A stretch of 45,905 nucleotides of DNA, taken from NCBI GenBank assembly GCA_015486285.1, contig WFRX01000270.1, positions 1 through 45,905 of the forward strand. Direction: 5' to 3'. Below, piece by piece: positions 1 to 8,108 of this stretch (positions within the stretch are counted from its first letter, which is position 1; each line of letters opens with the position of its first letter). The position numbers and the translations under genes are program-made. Below the pieces are notes generated by a model. It was not told the DNA's origin, searched no databases, and saw only the letters and a program-made list of their open reading frames with translations. The stretch comes from a bacterium (lineage in GTDB: Bacteria > Desulfobacterota > DSWW01).

Positions 1-504
1 CCTGTACGGAAGGCGGTTGCTTTCCTCGAATCCGAACAGGAAGAGGACGGCTCCTGGTACGGCAGATGGGGTGTGAACTACCTTTACGGAACCTGGTGCG
101 TACTGTGCGGTCTACGGGAGGTAGGGTACGACATGGATTCGGCCCGCATCCGGCGAGCCGTGGCCTGGCTGCAGTCCTGCCAGAAGGAGGACGGCGGCTG
201 GGGAGAACCCTGCGAGTCTTACGACGACCCGGCCAACAAGACGAAGGGCAGGAGTACGGCATCCCAGACCTCCTGGGCGTTGATGGGCCTGGTGGCCGCC
301 GGGGAGGCCGCCTCGCAAGCGGCGGGACGTGGGGTCGGCTACCTGCTCAGAACCCAGCGCGAGAAGGGCTCGTGGGATGAAAAGGAGTTTACAGGTACGG
401 GTTTCCCGAGCTTCTTCTATCTGCGCTACCACATGTATCGGGATTACTTTCCGCTGATGGCCCTCGCCCGTTATGCCCGGGCCTTGAATGGATTGAAGCG
501 GTAA
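1..504 (+). CDS. shc: Squalene-hopene cyclase, C-terminal part (5' end outside window)
   Basis: The frame is open from base 1, so this is the last 167 residues of a protein that is usually about 650-700 residues. Squalene-hopene cyclases convert squalene to hopene/hopanol at the membrane. The fragment carries QW repeats typical of the family (for example QEEDGSWYGRW, then QKEDGGWGE) and ends with a conserved C-terminal stretch (FPSFFYLRYHMYRDYFPLMAL). The catalytic DXDD region lies upstream of the window and cannot be checked. It is followed 54 bp later by hpnH on the same strand, which supports a hopanoid operon. Oxidosqualene cyclases share QW repeats, but the hpnH neighbour favours the bacterial hopanoid enzyme. 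Confidence 0.93.
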   Translation, partial: PVRKAVAFLESEQEEDGSWYGRWGVNYLYGTWCVLCGLREVGYDMDSARIRRAVAWLQSCQKEDGGWGEPCESYDDPANKTKGRSTASQTSWALMGLVAAGEAASQAAGRGVGYLLRTQREKGSWDEKEFTGTGFPSFFYLRYHMYRDYFPLMALARYARALNGLKR

Positions 505-558
505 TCGGGCGAATCAGCCAAAATTCACTTTCCCATTCGAAACGAAAGAGGACAAACC

Positions 559-1557
559 ATGCGATTTCCCCTCAAGCTGAACGTCTCGATGACGACCTAC
601 CTTGCCAAAATGGCCTGGCAGAAGCAGGAGCACTTCCCCCTCGTTCTCATGCTCGAGCCGCTCCACAAATGCAATCTGGCGTGCAAGGGGTGCGGCAGGA
701 TCCATGAGTACGCCGACTGCATGGACAAGATGCTTTCCGTGGACGAGTGCCTCGCGGAGGCACGCAAATGCGGCGCACCGGTGGTGAGCGTAAGCGGCGG
801 AGAGCCTCTGTTGCATCCGTCCATCGACGAGATCGTAAAAGGCCTGCTCGATATGGGGAGGCATGTCTATCTTTGTACGAACGGCCTCAAGTTGTCCGAA
901 TACGTGGAGAGGAATAAGCCCCACCCGCACCTTTATCTCAATGTCCATCTCGACGGCATGGCTGAACGGCACGACGTGCTTGCGAACCGGCCGGGCGTTT
1001 TCCGGGCGGCCACGGATGCAATCTGGATGGCGAAGAAAAAGGGCTTTTCCGTCACCACAAACACGACCGTTTTCAAGTCGACCCGGATCGATGAACTCCG
1101 GAGTCTTTTCGCCCATCTCGCGTCCCTCAAGGTGGACGGGTTCCTCGTCTCTCCGGGGTACCAGTACAACGGACTGTCGAAAGAGGATTTCTTGAGCCGG
1201 CAAGAGGTCCACGCGAAATTCGAGGAGGTCAACGGACTGACCGAGCAGTATCGCTTCTTTTCCACCCCTCTCTATCTCGACTTCCTCAGGGGCAAGAAAC
1301 AGTACAAATGCGCCCCATGGGGAACGGTGACACGAAACCCACAGGGCTGGAAAGCGCCCTGCTACCTCATCACGGACGCACACTACGATGACTACGACAC
1401 CTTCATGCATTCCGTGGACTGGGACTATTACAGCTCCGGAGAGGATCCGCGCTGCAGTCAATGCATGATGCATTCCGGATTCGAGCCGGCCGTCGTCCTG
1501 GCCCTGAAGGGCAACTGGAAGGATATCTGGACCATGTTCAAGTGGAACATCCACTGA
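559..1557 (+). CDS. hpnH: HpnH, radical SAM adenosylhopane synthase
   Basis: 332 residues, full length for HpnH. The enzyme attaches the 5'-deoxyadenosyl group of SAM to diploptene, the first step to extended C35 hopanoids. The [4Fe-4S] motif CNLACKGC (CxxxCxxC) is near residue 38, preceded by the HpnH-typical LEPLHK. A second radical-SAM element, SVSGGEPLLHP, follows near residue 78. The start is supported by AAAGAGGA a few bases upstream. The C-terminal third has further cysteines (YKCAPWG, CSQCMM), as expected for this family. It lies directly downstream of squalene-hopene cyclase on the same strand, which fits the substrate-product order of the pathway. Confidence 0.93.
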   Translation: MRFPLKLNVSMTTYLAKMAWQKQEHFPLVLMLEPLHKCNLACKGCGRIHEYADCMDKMLSVDECLAEARKCGAPVVSVSGGEPLLHPSIDEIVKGLLDMGRHVYLCTNGLKLSEYVERNKPHPHLYLNVHLDGMAERHDVLANRPGVFRAATDAIWMAKKKGFSVTTNTTVFKSTRIDELRSLFAHLASLKVDGFLVSPGYQYNGLSKEDFLSRQEVHAKFEEVNGLTEQYRFFSTPLYLDFLRGKKQYKCAPWGTVTRNPQGWKAPCYLITDAHYDDYDTFMHSVDWDYYSSGEDPRCSQCMMHSGFEPAVVLALKGNWKDIWTMFKWNIH

Positions 1558-1631
1558 AAGAAAGGCGCGTAGCGACAACGAGTTGGAAGGAAGTCCCGGC
1601 CCCGTGAAACTTCCCGTGAAAGGGTTCTGAT

Positions 1632-2489
1632 GTGGAAGTCCTCTCCCTCCTGGCCGGGACCGTAATCCTCAGGCCCTATGTTTTCATCTTCCTCGCCCTC
1701 TATCTCTTTGTCGCATCCAGCCAGCTCGGCTGGCGCCGTGCCCTCCTGTGGACCGTCACCGGATACGCCGTGGCCTTCGCTGCCGAGTTCAGCTCCATCC
1801 ACGGCGGCTTCCCCTTCGGGGACTACTTCTACATCGACGCCACCCGGAACCGGGAACTCTGGATCGCCGGCGTGCCTTTCATGGACTCTCTCTCTTTCAG
1901 TTTCCTCACCTACACCGGGTACGCCTGCGCATGGCAGATTGCGGCGGCCCTCAAAAGCAGGAGCAACCCACAGGATGCCGTCACGTACCAGAGCATACGG
2001 AGGTCCCGCCGGGTGCTGATCCTCGGGGCGGCAATCACGACCCTGATGGATATCATCATTGATCCGGTGGCCCTGATGGGGGACCGATGGTTTCTAGGAC
2101 AGATCCACGGCTGGCCTCGGGGAGGGCAATATTTCGGGGTGCCTTTCACCAACTTCGCCGGCTGGTTCTTGGTCGCCGCCGTGACCATCGGCGTGAACCA
2201 GGCCCTGGATGCCCTTTTGAACCGGTCCGGAAGAGAGAACTCGAAGCCCCCCCTGCCTTACATGCACCTGGGAGGCTTCGCTTTGTTCCTTTTCATCACG
2301 GGCTTCAATCTTTGCGTGACCGCCTGGCTGCGGGAATGGCGCCTGTTCTTTTCAGGCCTGGTTCTTACGGTCGCCTTTCTCTTCGCCGTCCGACGGATCC
2401 TTGCAAAGGGCGGCTTTTTTCTCCCCTATCCCGCCGTATCTCCAGGGACGTCAAGACTCCACGGCTACTTGCCGCCTGCAACGGAGTAG
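1632..2489 (+). CDS. CruF-like carotenoid biosynthesis integral membrane protein (DUF422 family)
   Basis: 285 residues, strongly hydrophobic, with about seven predicted membrane segments. The pattern matches the carotenoid-biosynthesis / CruF family (bisanhydrobacterioruberin or gamma-carotene 1',2'-hydratase-like). Family-type features are EFSSIHGGFPFGDYFY near residue 52, PFMDSLSFSFLTYTGY, and MDIIIDPVALMGDRW near residue 141, with acidic and histidine residues at membrane borders. Translation starts at GTG 1632 with an AGGG-type ribosome site; an ATG two bases upstream is out of frame. Position after shc and hpnH suggests co-transcription and a role in isoprenoid lipid modification. Whether the substrate here is a carotenoid or a hopanoid cannot be read from the sequence; no other carotenoid gene is in view. 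Confidence 0.75.
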   Translation: MEVLSLLAGTVILRPYVFIFLALYLFVASSQLGWRRALLWTVTGYAVAFAAEFSSIHGGFPFGDYFYIDATRNRELWIAGVPFMDSLSFSFLTYTGYACAWQIAAALKSRSNPQDAVTYQSIRRSRRVLILGAAITTLMDIIIDPVALMGDRWFLGQIHGWPRGGQYFGVPFTNFAGWFLVAAVTIGVNQALDALLNRSGRENSKPPLPYMHLGGFALFLFITGFNLCVTAWLREWRLFFSGLVLTVAFLFAVRRILAKGGFFLPYPAVSPGTSRLHGYLPPATE

Positions 2490-2566
2490 GATAGACTCTC
2501 CCTGTTTGTGAGCGATTGTGACATGGGGCGGCTGCGGCCTGACAACCGGGAAAGGGGCCGAACGAT

Positions 2567-3571
2567 ATGGACCGACAAAGGGAAATCACGCTGGAATTCA
2601 TCCGGGTTACCGAAGCGGCGGCACTGAAGGCCAGCCGCTGGATGGGACGGGGGGACAAGAACGCGGCCGATCAGGCGGCCGTGGACGCAATGCGCGGCAT
2701 GCTGGACCTCGTCAGCATACAGGGAACGATCGTGATCGGCGAGGGAGAGAAGGACGAGGCACCGATGCTCTACATCGGCGAGCGAGTGGGAGGCGGGGGC
2801 CCGAGCGACCCGAAGGTGGATATCGCCGTGGATCCCATCGACGGAACGACCCTCACGTCCCGGGGCCTGCCCAATGCGATCTCCGTGATCGCGGTGGGCA
2901 ACGGGGGCACCCTCGCCGCTCTGCCGAGCTACTATGCCGACAAGATCGCCGTCGGCCCGCAGGCCAGGGGTTGCATCGACATCAATGCCCCTCTGAAGGA
3001 GAACCTGGACCGCGTGGCCCGGGCTTACGGGGTCGGGACCGGCGAATTGACGGCCATCGTGCTCGACAGGCCCCGCCACGAGGAGGTGATTCGCCGCATC
3101 CGGCAGTGCGGGGCCCGCATCAAGCTCATCAGCGACGGGGACGTGGCCGGGGCGATCGCCACGGCTATGGAGGACTCGGGTGTGAACATCCTTTTCGGTA
3201 TCGGCGGATCCCCGGAGGCCGTCATCTCCGCCGCGGCCCTCCGGTGTCTCGGGGGGGAGATGCAGGTGAAAATGTGGCCTAGAGACGAGGGGGAGCGCCG
3301 GAAGATCCTCGACATGGGCTACTCGGAAGCGGACCTGGACCGGGTGTATGAAACCGAGGACATCGCAAAGGGAGACAGCATCATCTTCTGCGCGACGGGC
3401 ATTACGGGCGGCGATTTCCTGCCGGCCGTGCGATACGACGGGAGCCTCGCCATCACCCATTCCGTGGCGATGCGCGCCCGGACCCGGACCGTCCGGTACA
3501 TCACCGCGCACCATCATCTCGACATCAAAACCATCCCCTCAAGAACGGAAGCGCGCGAGATCGAAATCTGA
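2567..3571 (+). CDS. glpX: Class II fructose-1,6-bisphosphatase GlpX
   Basis: 334 residues, standard length for GlpX. It hydrolyses fructose-1,6-bisphosphate to fructose-6-phosphate in gluconeogenesis, in the cytoplasm. The metal/phosphate motifs are clear: GEGEKDEAPMLYIGE near residue 60 and DPIDGTTL near residue 92. The GIGGSPEAVISAAALRCLGG segment near residue 210 is also typical. The ribosome site GGAAAGGGG lies about 10 bp upstream of ATG 2567. It follows the terpenoid genes by 77 bp on the same strand and converges with the histidine kinase downstream. Some bacterial GlpX enzymes also act on sedoheptulose-1,7-bisphosphate; the sequence does not decide this. Confidence 0.95.
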   Translation: MDRQREITLEFIRVTEAAALKASRWMGRGDKNAADQAAVDAMRGMLDLVSIQGTIVIGEGEKDEAPMLYIGERVGGGGPSDPKVDIAVDPIDGTTLTSRGLPNAISVIAVGNGGTLAALPSYYADKIAVGPQARGCIDINAPLKENLDRVARAYGVGTGELTAIVLDRPRHEEVIRRIRQCGARIKLISDGDVAGAIATAMEDSGVNILFGIGGSPEAVISAAALRCLGGEMQVKMWPRDEGERRKILDMGYSEADLDRVYETEDIAKGDSIIFCATGITGGDFLPAVRYDGSLAITHSVAMRARTRTVRYITAHHHLDIKTIPSRTEAREIEI

Positions 3572-3589
3572 TTCGCCTTGAAGGTCCTC

Positions 3590-4897
3590 TCACGTCGGTC
3601 TGCCGGGGGGACGTTCTGCCTCCCCCGCTGGGTTACGGGAGGGCATTCCAGGTAAGGTAAAACAAAAGGTGCTCCCCTTCCCTTTCTCGCTCTCCACCCA
3701 GATGTTTCCCCCATAATGATGAACGATCTCCTTGCAGATAGGCAGCCCTAATCCTGTCCCGAAAGGCTTCTCTCTTCCCGGGTCCGAGGCGATCTGGCGA
3801 AAGCGGTGAAAGATGATCTCGAAGTTCTCCACGTCGATTCCGATACCCTCATCCGTCACGCTTACCTTGACCCAGTCCAATGGCTCTCCGGAGCGCTTCC
3901 CTTTAATCCTCTCGATCCGGATTCGGATCTCCTCCCCCCGGGGGGAGAACTTAATCGCATTCCCGAGCAGGTTCGTCACGACCTGATGAATCCGGTCACG
4001 GTCCGCGAAGACCTCGGGCACATTCGGTGCCGCCTCCAGTCGCAACCGTAACCGATGATTCGAGAACATCTGTTCAAGGGCCCTGGCCGCGTCCCTCGTC
4101 ACTTCCTCGACGGACAGGGGCCTGTCGTGCCAGGTCACGGCGCCCGCTTCGATCTTCGAAAAATCGAGAAGGTTATTGATCAGGCGCGTCAATCTTTCAC
4201 TCTCATTGTTGATGATCGTCAGGAACTCTTTCTGCGTCGCGGGCTCATTCTCGTACCGAAGAAGAATTTCCGAGAAAGAGCGGATGGAAGTAAGGGGGGT
4301 ACGCAGTTCATGGGAAACCAGGGCCAGAAATTCGTCCTTCGCGCGGTCGATTTTTTTCAGCTCGCTGTATGCCTTTTCCAGGGATTCGGTCCGTTCCCGC
4401 ACCTCTTCTTCGGCAAGAATCTGCTTCGTTACGTCCCTGGCGATCCCAACTACTGCGCAAGGGCTGCCTTTGCGGTAAACCGGGAAGCCCTCGGTTTCCA
4501 CCCAGACGAATCCCTTTGATTTGGTTTTCAGCTTGTAACGGGTAAGTTCGCCCTGCCCCCCCGTCGTGGCAATTTCGTTCAGGGTCTTTGTCGCCAACCC
4601 CGCATCCTCTTCACTCAAGAGGGTGGCAAAGTTCAGCCCTCCGAGTTCTTCTCTCGTGTATCCAAGCATCCCGAGCGCCGCATCGTTGGCATCCAGGAAA
4701 TGCCCCTCCAAGTCGTGGAGGTAAACACCAAAGAAGCGACTCTTAAAGAGTGTTGCAAAGGACGTAGCGGTATCCAAATGCTCCCCCACCAAAGTAAGGA
4801 GGCCGTTAGTCCCTCCATTTTCCGGCCTTGTGCCGAGCTTGGGCTTCCCCCTCATGCCGCATTGTCTCCCCATAGACGTGGTGTCTCCACGTTTCAT
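3590..4897 (-). CDS. Orphan PAS-domain sensor histidine kinase
   Basis: 435 residues without membrane segments, so a cytoplasmic kinase. Order: a PAS/PAC sensor domain (about 42-160, with the GMLGYTREEL signature), a short coiled linker, a HisKA dimerisation domain with the phospho-acceptor His196 in SHELRTPLTSIRSF, then HATPase_c with N box NLLGNAIKFSP, G1 DEGIGID and G2 FGTGLGLPICKEIV. No response regulator is adjacent, so its partner is elsewhere. The start is uncertain: ATG 4897 has a weak ribosome site, and internal Met codons at residues 9 and 15 are alternatives. It converges with glpX and is divergent from the CoA-transferase genes. Confidence 0.92.
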   Translation of the reverse strand: MKRGDTTSMGRQCGMRGKPKLGTRPENGGTNGLLTLVGEHLDTATSFATLFKSRFFGVYLHDLEGHFLDANDAALGMLGYTREELGGLNFATLLSEEDAGLATKTLNEIATTGGQGELTRYKLKTKSKGFVWVETEGFPVYRKGSPCAVVGIARDVTKQILAEEEVRERTESLEKAYSELKKIDRAKDEFLALVSHELRTPLTSIRSFSEILLRYENEPATQKEFLTIINNESERLTRLINNLLDFSKIEAGAVTWHDRPLSVEEVTRDAARALEQMFSNHRLRLRLEAAPNVPEVFADRDRIHQVVTNLLGNAIKFSPRGEEIRIRIERIKGKRSGEPLDWVKVSVTDEGIGIDVENFEIIFHRFRQIASDPGREKPFGTGLGLPICKEIVHHYGGNIWVESEKGKGSTFCFTLPGMPSRNPAGEAERPPGRPT

Positions 4898-5090
4898 CGT
4901 CTTTTCATGAGGTTTTCCTTACTATTGGACAGAAAATGGACAGGATGCAAACGGACCCCGCCCCTTGTGCCGCGGGAGGGCGGAGGCCCCGGCAGTGGGA
5001 AGGGGCGGTTGACCTTTTCCGGAAAATCCAAAAAGATGGGAATTCGCGCCGACCCTGGTCTATTGGAATCGTTGGGGAACAGAGGTACAC

Positions 5091-6146
5091 ATGGAAAAAT
5101 TCATGGAGCGTGACAAACGCATGAGCGGGGCGGAGGCAATCGCCCGGTTCGTGAACGACGGGGACTCTTTCGTCTTCGCCAATTGCCTGACAGGCATGCC
5201 GCTGGGGCTGGTTCACGATCTGATTCGGTCCGGCAAGAAGGGCCTCTTTCTTTTCCAACAAGGGGGCATCGAAGAGGTTGATCTGCTCATCTCATCGGGC
5301 ACGATCGACCGATTGGCTGTTGCCTACAACTTCCGGCTGGGCGGGAAGCGGGTCACTCCCCCCCTGGACAGGGCAATGAAAGAGGGTCGCCTTCAGGTCG
5401 AAGAGCTGACCAATTTCACCCTCCTTGCCATGATGAAGGCGGGCGCCATGGGCTATCCCTTCCTCCCTGTCCTTGGGGGCATGAGGGTGACGGACGTGAT
5501 CCGGAAGCAGGGGTTTCTCGGCGACCGGTGTTTTGCCGAAGTCAAGGACCCCTTCGGCGGCCCGGATGTCCTTGTCGTGAAGGGATACCGCCCGGATTTC
5601 GCTCTCATGCACGTGCAGAGGGCGGATACAGCCGGGAACGGACAACTCTGGGGCGCCATGATCAACAGCAAGTGGGCCGCCCTCGCTGCGGACCGGATTA
5701 TCCTCTCGGCCGAGGAAATCGTCGATACCGAGGTGATCATGTCCGCACCCCACCTGACGATCGCCCCGGCTCACAAGGTGTGCGCGGTCGTGCCCAGTCC
5801 CTGGGGCGCTCACCCGTCGGAACTCGCCGGCTTCTACGACTATGACATGGTCTTTCGGGCCCTCTATTTCGCGGGCGTGAACGACCCCGACGCGATGAAG
5901 GCCTGGATGGACGAATGGATCTACGGTGTTTCGGACCGCAAGGGGTATCTCGAACATTACCTGCGGAAGTTCGGCAGGGAGCGCCTGGAGGCGATCAAGG
6001 CAAGGCCCCTCAAGAGCGTGCCCGCCGATTACGGCTTTAGCTTTGCCCCGAATTGGGATGAGCGGGGGTACTCGGAGAATTTCGATATGACCCTGGACGA
6101 ATTCATCCGTTTCATGGATGAGAGGGGGATTCTCAGGGAAGGCTGA
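5091..6146 (+). CDS. Class I CoA-transferase, subunit A (glutaconate CoA-transferase A-like)
   Basis: 351 residues, similar in length and layout to the alpha subunit of glutaconate CoA-transferase and to IpdA of steroid catabolism. Seen: the N-terminal NxLTGMPLGLVHDLIR segment, GGIEEVDLLIS, and RPDFALMHVQRADTAGNGQLWG, the usual class I core. These subunits move CoA between acyl groups or, in the Ipd branch, open a ring hydrolytically. The start follows ACAGAGG with 7-8 bp spacing. It is followed 22 bp later by the B subunit, so the two are co-expressed. The third gene of the unit is an amidohydrolase-fold protein. The substrate cannot be named from sequence. Confidence 0.88.
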   Translation: MEKFMERDKRMSGAEAIARFVNDGDSFVFANCLTGMPLGLVHDLIRSGKKGLFLFQQGGIEEVDLLISSGTIDRLAVAYNFRLGGKRVTPPLDRAMKEGRLQVEELTNFTLLAMMKAGAMGYPFLPVLGGMRVTDVIRKQGFLGDRCFAEVKDPFGGPDVLVVKGYRPDFALMHVQRADTAGNGQLWGAMINSKWAALAADRIILSAEEIVDTEVIMSAPHLTIAPAHKVCAVVPSPWGAHPSELAGFYDYDMVFRALYFAGVNDPDAMKAWMDEWIYGVSDRKGYLEHYLRKFGRERLEAIKARPLKSVPADYGFSFAPNWDERGYSENFDMTLDEFIRFMDERGILREG

Positions 6147-6168
6147 TCCTCCAAAAGGAGCGAACGAA

Positions 6169-6996
6169 ATGGGTGTCAAGTACACATGGGATGAACTGAT
6201 CGTCTATCGGGCCGCACAGGAGATCAGGGACGGCGAGATCGTGGTCATCGGGCAGGGGATCCCCATGGCCGCCGGAGTCCTGGCCCGGAAGACCCACGCC
6301 CCGAATTCGCTGATCGTCACCGAGGCCGGTATGGTCGGAATCGATCCTTTCAAGGTTCCCCTTCACATAGCGGACACGAGCTGCACCCGGGGCTATTCGT
6401 ACGGGTGCGACATGTTCGACATCTTCACAACCGTGGTCCATCGCGGATACGTGGATGTGGCCTTTCTCGGGGTGGGGCAGATCGATAAATACGGGAACCT
6501 GAACAGCTCCTACATCGGCGACCCGAATGACTACGAGATGCGGTTGGCCGGGGCCGGAGGCGCCCCTGAGTTCGCCGGGTACTCGCAACGCACGGTCTAT
6601 ACCCTGAGCGGGGGCGAGATCGTCGAAAAGCTCGACTATTTCACGACGCCCGGCTACGTCGATGGAGGCAACTCCCGGTACGAGGCAGGGATGCCCGAGG
6701 GGTCGGGGCCCAGCACGCTGATCACCACGAAGGGCGTCTTCAAATTCGACCGTGAGACCAAGGAGATGTATCTCGCCGGCCTCCATCCAGGCGTATCCCT
6801 GGAGGAGGTCAAGGCCCAGGTCCCGTGGGAGCTCAAAGTGGCGGAGACCCTCGAGATCACGGAACTCCCCAGCGAAGAAGAGGTGGCAATCATCCGGGAT
6901 TTTTCCCCGGAACTATCCGTCGGGCGAAAGCTTTCCATCGAGCTGATCACCCGCAGGGTACTCAATGTGTTATCCGGTCGGAACACGGAGGCGTAG
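6169..6996 (+). CDS. Class I CoA-transferase, subunit B
   Basis: 275 residues from ATG 6169, chosen over an in-frame ATG 17 codons upstream because AAAAGGAG sits 8 bp before it and the upstream choice would overlap subunit A. Motifs: GQGIPMAAGVLARKTHAPN, then VTEAGMVGIDPF, in which Glu52 is at the position of the catalytic Glu of true CoA-transferases. GAGGAPEFAG near residue 126 is an oxyanion-type glycine stretch. Retention of Glu52 argues for CoA transfer rather than an IpdB-like hydrolytic role, but this is inference. The stop is 2 bp before the next start. Confidence 0.88.
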   Translation: MGVKYTWDELIVYRAAQEIRDGEIVVIGQGIPMAAGVLARKTHAPNSLIVTEAGMVGIDPFKVPLHIADTSCTRGYSYGCDMFDIFTTVVHRGYVDVAFLGVGQIDKYGNLNSSYIGDPNDYEMRLAGAGGAPEFAGYSQRTVYTLSGGEIVEKLDYFTTPGYVDGGNSRYEAGMPEGSGPSTLITTKGVFKFDRETKEMYLAGLHPGVSLEEVKAQVPWELKVAETLEITELPSEEEVAIIRDFSPELSVGRKLSIELITRRVLNVLSGRNTEA

Positions 6997-6998
6997 CC

Positions 6999-7952
6999 AT
7001 GATCATCGATTCCCTTTGTTATGTTCCCACGGAAGAGGTGCTCGTAGACCTCGTGGCCTCCCTGCCGCCTCAAATGGCGCGCTACTTGAAAGACGTCTTC
7101 GGACCGAAGGTGGCCCCCCTCATGGGCCTGACCGCTGAAGAACTCTACCGAATGAAGACGAGCTTGAGCCAGGCCGAACTCGAGAAGGAGCTGGCCCCCC
7201 GAATGAGGCCCCTTGCCCTGCCCCTGGAGGACTTCGTCAGGCAGTTGGACGAAATGGGCGTCGACAGGGCGGTCATCTTCAACCTGGATGAACAGACGCC
7301 TTCCGGGCTTGCCGGCCTGCCGAACGACTATTATGCGGACATTGTAAAGCGGTTCCCGTCGAAGTTCATCGGGGTTGCCGGGATCGACCCTCTCAAGGGC
7401 ATGGATGCGGTGCGCGAAATCCGCCGCTGCTACGATCTGGGGCTTCGGGGCGTTGCGATGCGGCCGTTCATGTTCGGTATTCCGCCCACCCACGCCAAGA
7501 TGTACCCGATCTATTCCACCTGTGTGGAGCTGGATATTCCCATCTGGTTTCATCTCTCCGTCAACTATTCCACGAACACCATGGAGGTGGAGAGGCCCAT
7601 TCATCTGGATGTGGTGGCCCAAGATTTTCCTGAACTCAAGATGATCGCCGGCCACGGAGGCTGGCCCTGGGTGGCCGAGATGATGGCAGTGGCCTGGCGC
7701 AATCCGAATATCTACATAGACATCGCTTCCTACACCCCCAAGTATCTCGGCATGCCCGGAAGCGGGTGGGAGCCCCTGATGAACCTGGGCAATTCCATCC
7801 TGCAGGACCGCATACTCTTCGGTTCCACCTGGCTCTTCATGGGGCAGACCATCGAGCAGCTCGCGGATGGTGTGAGGGAACTGCCGCTCAAAGAGGCGGT
7901 CAAGGAAAAGTGGCTTTACAAGAACGCCGCCCGGCTCTTCGGCATTCCCTAG
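6999..7952 (+). CDS. Amidohydrolase-2 family protein with degenerate metal site
   Basis: 317 residues from ATG 6999, two bases after the CoA-transferase B stop and preceded by GGAG, so translationally close to it. The fold is that of the ACMSD / amidohydrolase-2 (PF04909-type) TIM barrel: a conserved MIIDS start, IPIWFHLSV with His185, AGHGGWPWV with His219, DILFGS-like DRILFGSTW at 277, and a C-terminal KEKWLYKNAARLFGIP. The N-terminal HxH pair is missing (IDSLCY, with Leu6 and Tyr8 where His is expected), and the usual FGSDxP Asp is Thr277. Two of the ligand groups are therefore gone. It may bind an acyl-CoA-derived ligand without metal catalysis, or use other residues. Confidence 0.8.
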   Translation: MIIDSLCYVPTEEVLVDLVASLPPQMARYLKDVFGPKVAPLMGLTAEELYRMKTSLSQAELEKELAPRMRPLALPLEDFVRQLDEMGVDRAVIFNLDEQTPSGLAGLPNDYYADIVKRFPSKFIGVAGIDPLKGMDAVREIRRCYDLGLRGVAMRPFMFGIPPTHAKMYPIYSTCVELDIPIWFHLSVNYSTNTMEVERPIHLDVVAQDFPELKMIAGHGGWPWVAEMMAVAWRNPNIYIDIASYTPKYLGMPGSGWEPLMNLGNSILQDRILFGSTWLFMGQTIEQLADGVRELPLKEAVKEKWLYKNAARLFGIP

Positions 7953-8108
7953 CAACCACGGGATTCGAACCGGCTCCCTCCCCCCCTCTCTTTTCCTCTC
8001 CGGCTGCCGCAAACCGGCTGCCATCCAACAGGAAGATTGCCCAGCAAAACGGAACAAAAATGTCACCCGAGTCTAATGTTTTTCTTCAAGAGAATCGTAT
8101 AGATATAT

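Noticed and set aside
4877..4893. Inverted repeat ACGTGG-TGTCT-CCACGT at the histidine kinase start
   Set aside because: It lies within or at the edge of the coding region; a 6-bp stem is expected by chance in this composition.
5015..5026. Perfect 12-bp palindrome TTTTCCGGAAAA upstream of the CoA-transferase genes
   Set aside because: A single short copy with no paired promoter element nearby. It could be an operator, but nothing supports it beyond symmetry.
7953..8040. tRNA-like T-arm on the minus strand (GGTTCGAATCCCGTGG around 7957-7972)
   Set aside because: The T-loop sequence TTCGAAT is there, but the T-stem has a mismatch and the upstream sequence gives no anticodon or D arm. It is chance similarity or at most a tRNA remnant.
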